From Trametes villosa (taxonomy: Eukaryota > Basidiomycota > Agaricomycetes > Polyporales > Polyporaceae), in NCBI GenBank assembly GCA_002964805.2, contig PUDQ02000142.1:1-12074 (forward strand): a DNA stretch of 12,074 bases, read 5' to 3'. Below are positions 8,651 through 12,074 of this stretch, in pieces (within the stretch, counting starts at the first letter, position 1; the number at the start of each line of letters is the position of its first letter). The notes under the pieces were generated by a model. That model was not told where the DNA came from, searched no databases, and worked only from the letters and a program-made list of their open reading frames with translations. Position numbers and translations under genes: made by a program.

Positions 8651-8750
8651 ATGTCAGACTGTTTCGTACTCTCTTTTTCCCATGAAATTCACTCTACCCC
8701 TCAGCCCTGTCCCTACCATGCCGCCCCTCCTGGTACAGCCTTTCCAGTAA
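8651..8750 (+). other. Doubtful short coding exon or gene relic
   Basis: An ATG at 8651 directly after the CpG-rich repeat opens about 33 codons (start MSDCFVLSFSHE) to a consensus GTAAGC donor at about 8751. Possible acceptors follow, but I could not build a convincing next exon before the end of the oppositely oriented gene at 8880. It may be a gene relic or chance. Nothing else was recognised in 8651-8879, apart from the 3' flank of the minus-strand gene. Confidence 0.2.
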
Positions 8751-8879
8751 GCTTGCACCATACATTCCACCAGTCCCTGAATGCCTCCTCACACTTCTGC
8801 TGTTCGGCCAAGCCTCCTGTGCTTCCTCCTGTCTCGAGGTGGGTTCCAAGTTTTGTGATAACATTTTGATGTAGGACCT

Positions 8880-11351
8880 TTATGACGCCTGTAAATTGGT
8901 CCTTCTATGGCGAATAATGTTAGCCTCAAACCACGGCCCAAATGAATCGCCTACCCCAAGTGTTTTGTACACATACTGCACCACACCTTGAAAGTGTTCT
9001 GGGTTGTGGTAGTAGAGTTCTCGGAAGAACTTTGCATCTGCGGCAGTATCCCTGATGGCACTCTCCTGCAATTTCGCCTCCCGGAGGGCTGCATTTTGAG
9101 TGTTGGAAAGAAGCAGCTCGAGGAAAAACGCTTTTCCCTCATCAGAGGAAGAAACCAGCAGTGCTTCAGCCAAGGACAGCTTCTTCGGGTTTTGCCCAAG
9201 GTTTGTGGAACCTCTGCGCACTGTCGGACTGTTGAGGTTGAGGTCGGGCCGGCTTGGGTATAGCTGCCGCTTTGGAGTCTGGGGAATTGGATCTTGTCCC
9301 CTTAGGTTCATGCCGTATGCAAGGGCCTGAACGATATCTTACATACATTCAACCAGCTTATATGAGAACGGCAAGCTGCATTTAGAGATTGGAATCGCAT
9401 ACATACCTTGGGCATCAAATTCTCGCTGTTCAGGTGCACCATTATCTTGCGACAAATGTTGCGGCACAGGAGGTGGTTTGAGAACATATGACAGGTGTAG
9501 CTGCTCGTCTGCTGTAAAGCTGTGAGCTTGGTAGATTGATTGATATGGCCAGTTTGAGAGCTACATACAATGATCTTGCTCCATGTTGTCTGGAATCGTG
9601 AAAGGGTCTGACATATCCATAGACGCAAAGTTCAACATTTATGGTACTCGGAACACAGGCACCTAAAGCAAAGATAGACTAAGTGTTGCGAAACATACTT
9701 GCATCGACATTTCCAAACTGTCCAGGGTTGTACACTGTCAGGCAGCTGCACCGATGCAAGATCATCTTAACTCACATCATCTTCAGCGCTATTATTGTTA
9801 GTCTTGCCTCCATCGGCATTGTCATCCTCTGTTTGATTGTTGTTGCCCTCCTAGGGAGAAAGCGAATGTGTCAGCAAGTAAGGGACACCACAAAGCTAAT
9901 ACATACATTCACATTGCCCTCTTCTATGTGCGAAGGGCTCCGCGGGGTTCCCTTGTCGGAAGGGTGCGCCTCTTTCTCCTACGCACAATTAGCTCAGGTT
10001 TGAATCGTCATTTACATGCAGCTTTAAAGCACTTACCTTGGACTGTGTGCTGCCATCCGCAGGGTTTGAGCCAGACGAGTGAGGGTTCTGGACTTGTGGA
10101 TCTTTGCCCTTGCCCTTGTCCGGCTGCTCTGGCTGGTCTGTGTTCGGCTTCTTCTGTGCCACAGATGTTAGCAAAAATGGGCACGACCAGCAGATCTAAT
10201 CAGCTTACCTTGCGCTTCTCGCCACCCTGCTTGGCCTTGGTCCGCTTCCTGCTCTTTGAAGCTGCAGAACCCATGACGACTCCAGCAACCTCATTCGACT
10301 CCTCGACCTCTATATCGTCTGTCATGTGGCTATTCTCTGCATGCGGAACGAGCAGAACATCACGTTGGACAGGCTCAAGGTCATCGTGACCTGGAGCTGC
10401 TGGGTACTCGTCCATCTGGGTAAGTGTTTCTCAGTACATGTACTCGCCCGATCAGGTTGAGGCTTACAAGAGATGCCAGGTCCTCGTCATTGCGCATACA
10501 GAGCGCCTCGAATATTCCCCGGATACCCAAAACCGCGGCCGGAAAATACTTATCATAGCCATCGTCGGCGATACTGATGGGCTGAGGGCCATTCCAGGTT
10601 TTTTCGCCCTGCAGACAAAGTGCATGCTGGTTGCCTTCGTCGACCCTCTTCTTGAGGACTGGATAGAGTAGATCGGGTGGATCAGCATGATTCCATATAC
10701 AGGACTGAACCACTTACGGGATATGGGGTCCGGAAAGTAGCGGCGGCCATCATCACCATCTCGGAAAACCGTGTGAGCGAGGTCGATTTCCTGAGGTGAT
10801 GAGGTTCCGAATGCGACTTGCTCAAACAGGAATTGTATGAGCTCAGGGATATGGGAGGAAAGGGGGTAGTTGCGATGGGGTCCGGTCTTGCTAGCGCTCC
10901 GAACGTTCTCCGAAACCTCGATTGCCTTGACCTTGTCGACGACAGCCTCGAGGACCTTCTGAGCGACATAGGCGTTGAGCCGCAAACCAGAATACATCTG
11001 GTGAACCCAGTCGATGACGGTGGGCTTGTTCTTCGCATTCGCCTCAGCCCTCATGTCGATCCATGGGACACGGGCTGCGAGGTGTTGATACAAAGCCAGT
11101 ATGCGGGCAGCGAGGCGCACCAGCTCGCGCAGGTGCTGAGGGATATAGCACTGGAGCTCTATCTTTCCTCCGGGCTTTTGTCTCCTCAGAGGAGGATTAC
11201 GAAACTTCCCTGTCTCGGAGTCGTATGGAACACTGAACCACTCTGTTGTGAGAGCCTGAGAGAGCTCGTCAGGGGTGATGTCGGCCTCCTGCTTCCAGAA
11301 TCTGTGCACCACCTCATAGGGGTGCTCGCTGCGAGAGGAGTTAGAAGCCAT
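8880..11351 (-). CDS. Unrecognised multi-exon gene, likely nuclear protein (about 638 aa)
   Basis: Proposed exons are 11351-10718, 10658-10468, 10415-10209, 10153-10037, 9978-9907, 9850-9776, 9717-9699, 9607-9569, 9511-9407 and 9337-8880, all in phase. The first six exons use good GT-AG introns of 52-59 nt. The stretch 9320-9775 is uncertain: it needs a 19-nt exon, a 91-nt intron and an AAG acceptor at 9338-9340. I do not recognise the family. The first 230 residues are mixed helical and look globular. The middle is disordered, acidic and Asn/Gln-rich, with a basic stretch around residues 335-350 (RKRTKAKQGGEKRKKK across an exon junction) that would serve as a bipartite nuclear signal. The last 110 residues are helical, with a Leu/Ala-rich segment. 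An upstream TTG extension to 11399 looks like a signal peptide but has no ATG, so 11351 was chosen. No metal site or catalytic motif was seen. Confidence 0.7.
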
Positions 11352-11495
11352 TGAGAGGGAGGATGATGAAGGATATGAGGAGAGGAGAAGGAGAGTCAAA
11401 GATATGGTCGGAAGATGAGGTGGCAGTTGAAAGTGTGAAGGCAGCGATTGGAGCGAGTTCAGGGCGGCTGTGCATGTGCTGAGTCAGCAATCAAG
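11352..11495. promoter_or_regulatory. Divergent intergenic region
   Basis: Only about 145 bp separate the ATG of the minus-strand gene (11351) from the first ATG proposed for the plus-strand gene. The sequence holds purine-rich GGAGGATGATGAAGG-like tracts near 11358-11395, which are CT-rich leaders for the minus-strand gene. I saw no clear TATA box. If the plus-strand gene starts at 11625 instead, the shared region is about 270 bp. Confidence 0.4.
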
Positions 11496-12074
11496 ATGAT
11501 GTGCCTTTTTGGGAATATGCTGTGCAAAGCTGTGTCAGAGGTCGTTCGCTGGCAGGGCTCTTATCCTTCTTCCCCATCCATCATCTTCGCTGCTTGTCCT
11601 CTTCTGATGCCGACTTCAGACAGCATGAATATGTTTGCCAATCTTGCGATTGGAGGCTTCAATCAGGCCAAGCTGCCAGTCCGAGCCAAAGTCATCCGCT
11701 CTCGAGCTGCTGGCAATGAGGAGGGCGAGTTAGATGGTATGAAAATCATCAAAGGTTGGCCCCACATTTTTGTCCTGCAGCGATCCTCGAGCTAACACTG
11801 CCTACCAGCTTATTTGGACATGTGTTCCCGAACAGGTACATAGACAATGTGGCTAATCAGAAGCCTGCTGATACTTTAGCTCGGCTTGCAGCCCAGCCCC
11901 TGCACCGCAGCCCTACCTTGGGCAGCGACAAGCAAGACCCTGTACCTCCCCCACAAAAAGATATGCTCGTGAAGGTGAGTGGTATTTTGACGTTTCAGTG
12001 CAAATCGCTCATCCACACCGCCAGAGATGTTCAGCGTGCAGCAACGTTGGCGATGGGGTAATCGCTTGCACCCA
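11496..12074 (+). CDS. 5' part of an unrecognised spliced gene, cut by window end
   Basis: Proposed exons are 11496-11736, 11781-11974 and 12025 onward, with introns of 44 and 50 nt (GTATGA donor with GCAG acceptor; GTGAGT donor with CCAG acceptor), all in phase. The start is uncertain: ATGs in this frame lie at 11496, 11499, 11625 and 11631, and 11580-11620 resembles an intron end (CTTCTGATG then TTCAG). Without splicing the first frame would stop at 11795 after about 100 residues. The part seen has a basic segment (KLPVRAKVIRSRAAG), a region ending in Pro-rich VPPPQKDMLVK, and a third exon starting with a CSAC pair and a later Cys, the possible start of a zinc-binding site. Function unknown. 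Confidence 0.55.

Noticed and set aside
8310..8750. Overlapping open frames on both strands in the CpG-rich block
   Set aside because: Cys/Arg-rich peptides in five frames come from CpG-rich repeats lacking stop codons; none has a consistent start or domain.
8651..8879. tRNA or other structured RNA in the gap
   Set aside because: No cloverleaf-type arms or RNA polymerase III A/B boxes were found by eye.
9407..9628. Alternative frame with Cys/His pairs suggesting a zinc finger
   Set aside because: The Cys and His residues have no regular spacing, and the competing frame gives an acidic, Pro/Gln-rich peptide that matches neighbouring exons better. Kept as a splice ambiguity.
11352..11399. Signal-peptide-like N-terminal extension of the unknown gene
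   Set aside because: The extension begins at a TTG codon and has no ATG; the first ATG in frame is at 11351.

Overview
The window is one end of a eukaryotic chromosome, almost certainly fungal and most likely an agaricomycete (mushroom-type) basidiomycete. It opens with about ten uninterrupted CTAACC telomere units. The genes behind it are split by many 44-60 nt GT-AG introns, and the first gene is a telomere-linked RecQ-type helicase (TLH). The TTAGGG telomere type, the tiny introns and the OrsD-like/RecQ protein layout support a filamentous fungus. The phylum is inferred from intron size and style; the species is not identified.

Layout from the telomere inward: (1) 1-61 telomere tract. (2) 62-428 a spacer almost free of G on the + strand. 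(3) 429-6047, minus strand, one TLH gene transcribed toward the telomere. Separate open frames join, through nine introns that all keep phase, into ten exons and 1,722 residues. (4) 6048-6200 presumed TLH promoter/leader. (5) 6200-6910 two families of GTGAC-rich palindromes. (6) about 6940-8363 a satellite of roughly 165-191 bp units carrying CCTTGCCACC runs and inverted copies. (7) 8363-8650 a CpG-rich block with a perfect 14-bp CRE-type palindrome, a TATA-like box, two TGCGCATGCGCA palindromes and a 58/66-bp direct repeat, followed by a doubtful short reading frame. (8) 8880-11351, minus strand, an unrecognised gene of about ten exons with a likely nuclear protein product. (9) 11352-11495 a short divergent intergenic region. 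(10) 11496 to the window end, plus strand, the 5' part of another unrecognised spliced gene.

The TLH is the centre of interest. Its N-terminal half has C2H2-type fingers (OrsD-like), its middle has motifs matching the R, R, H and Y boxes of tyrosine recombinases, and its C-terminal third is a RecQ-like SF2 helicase with a RecQ-type zinc cluster. A recombinase-like domain and a helicase in one protein, next to the telomere and flanked by palindrome and satellite arrays, would fit a telomere-resident mobile or amplifying element. That is inference. All splice models were made by eye without transcript or homology data.
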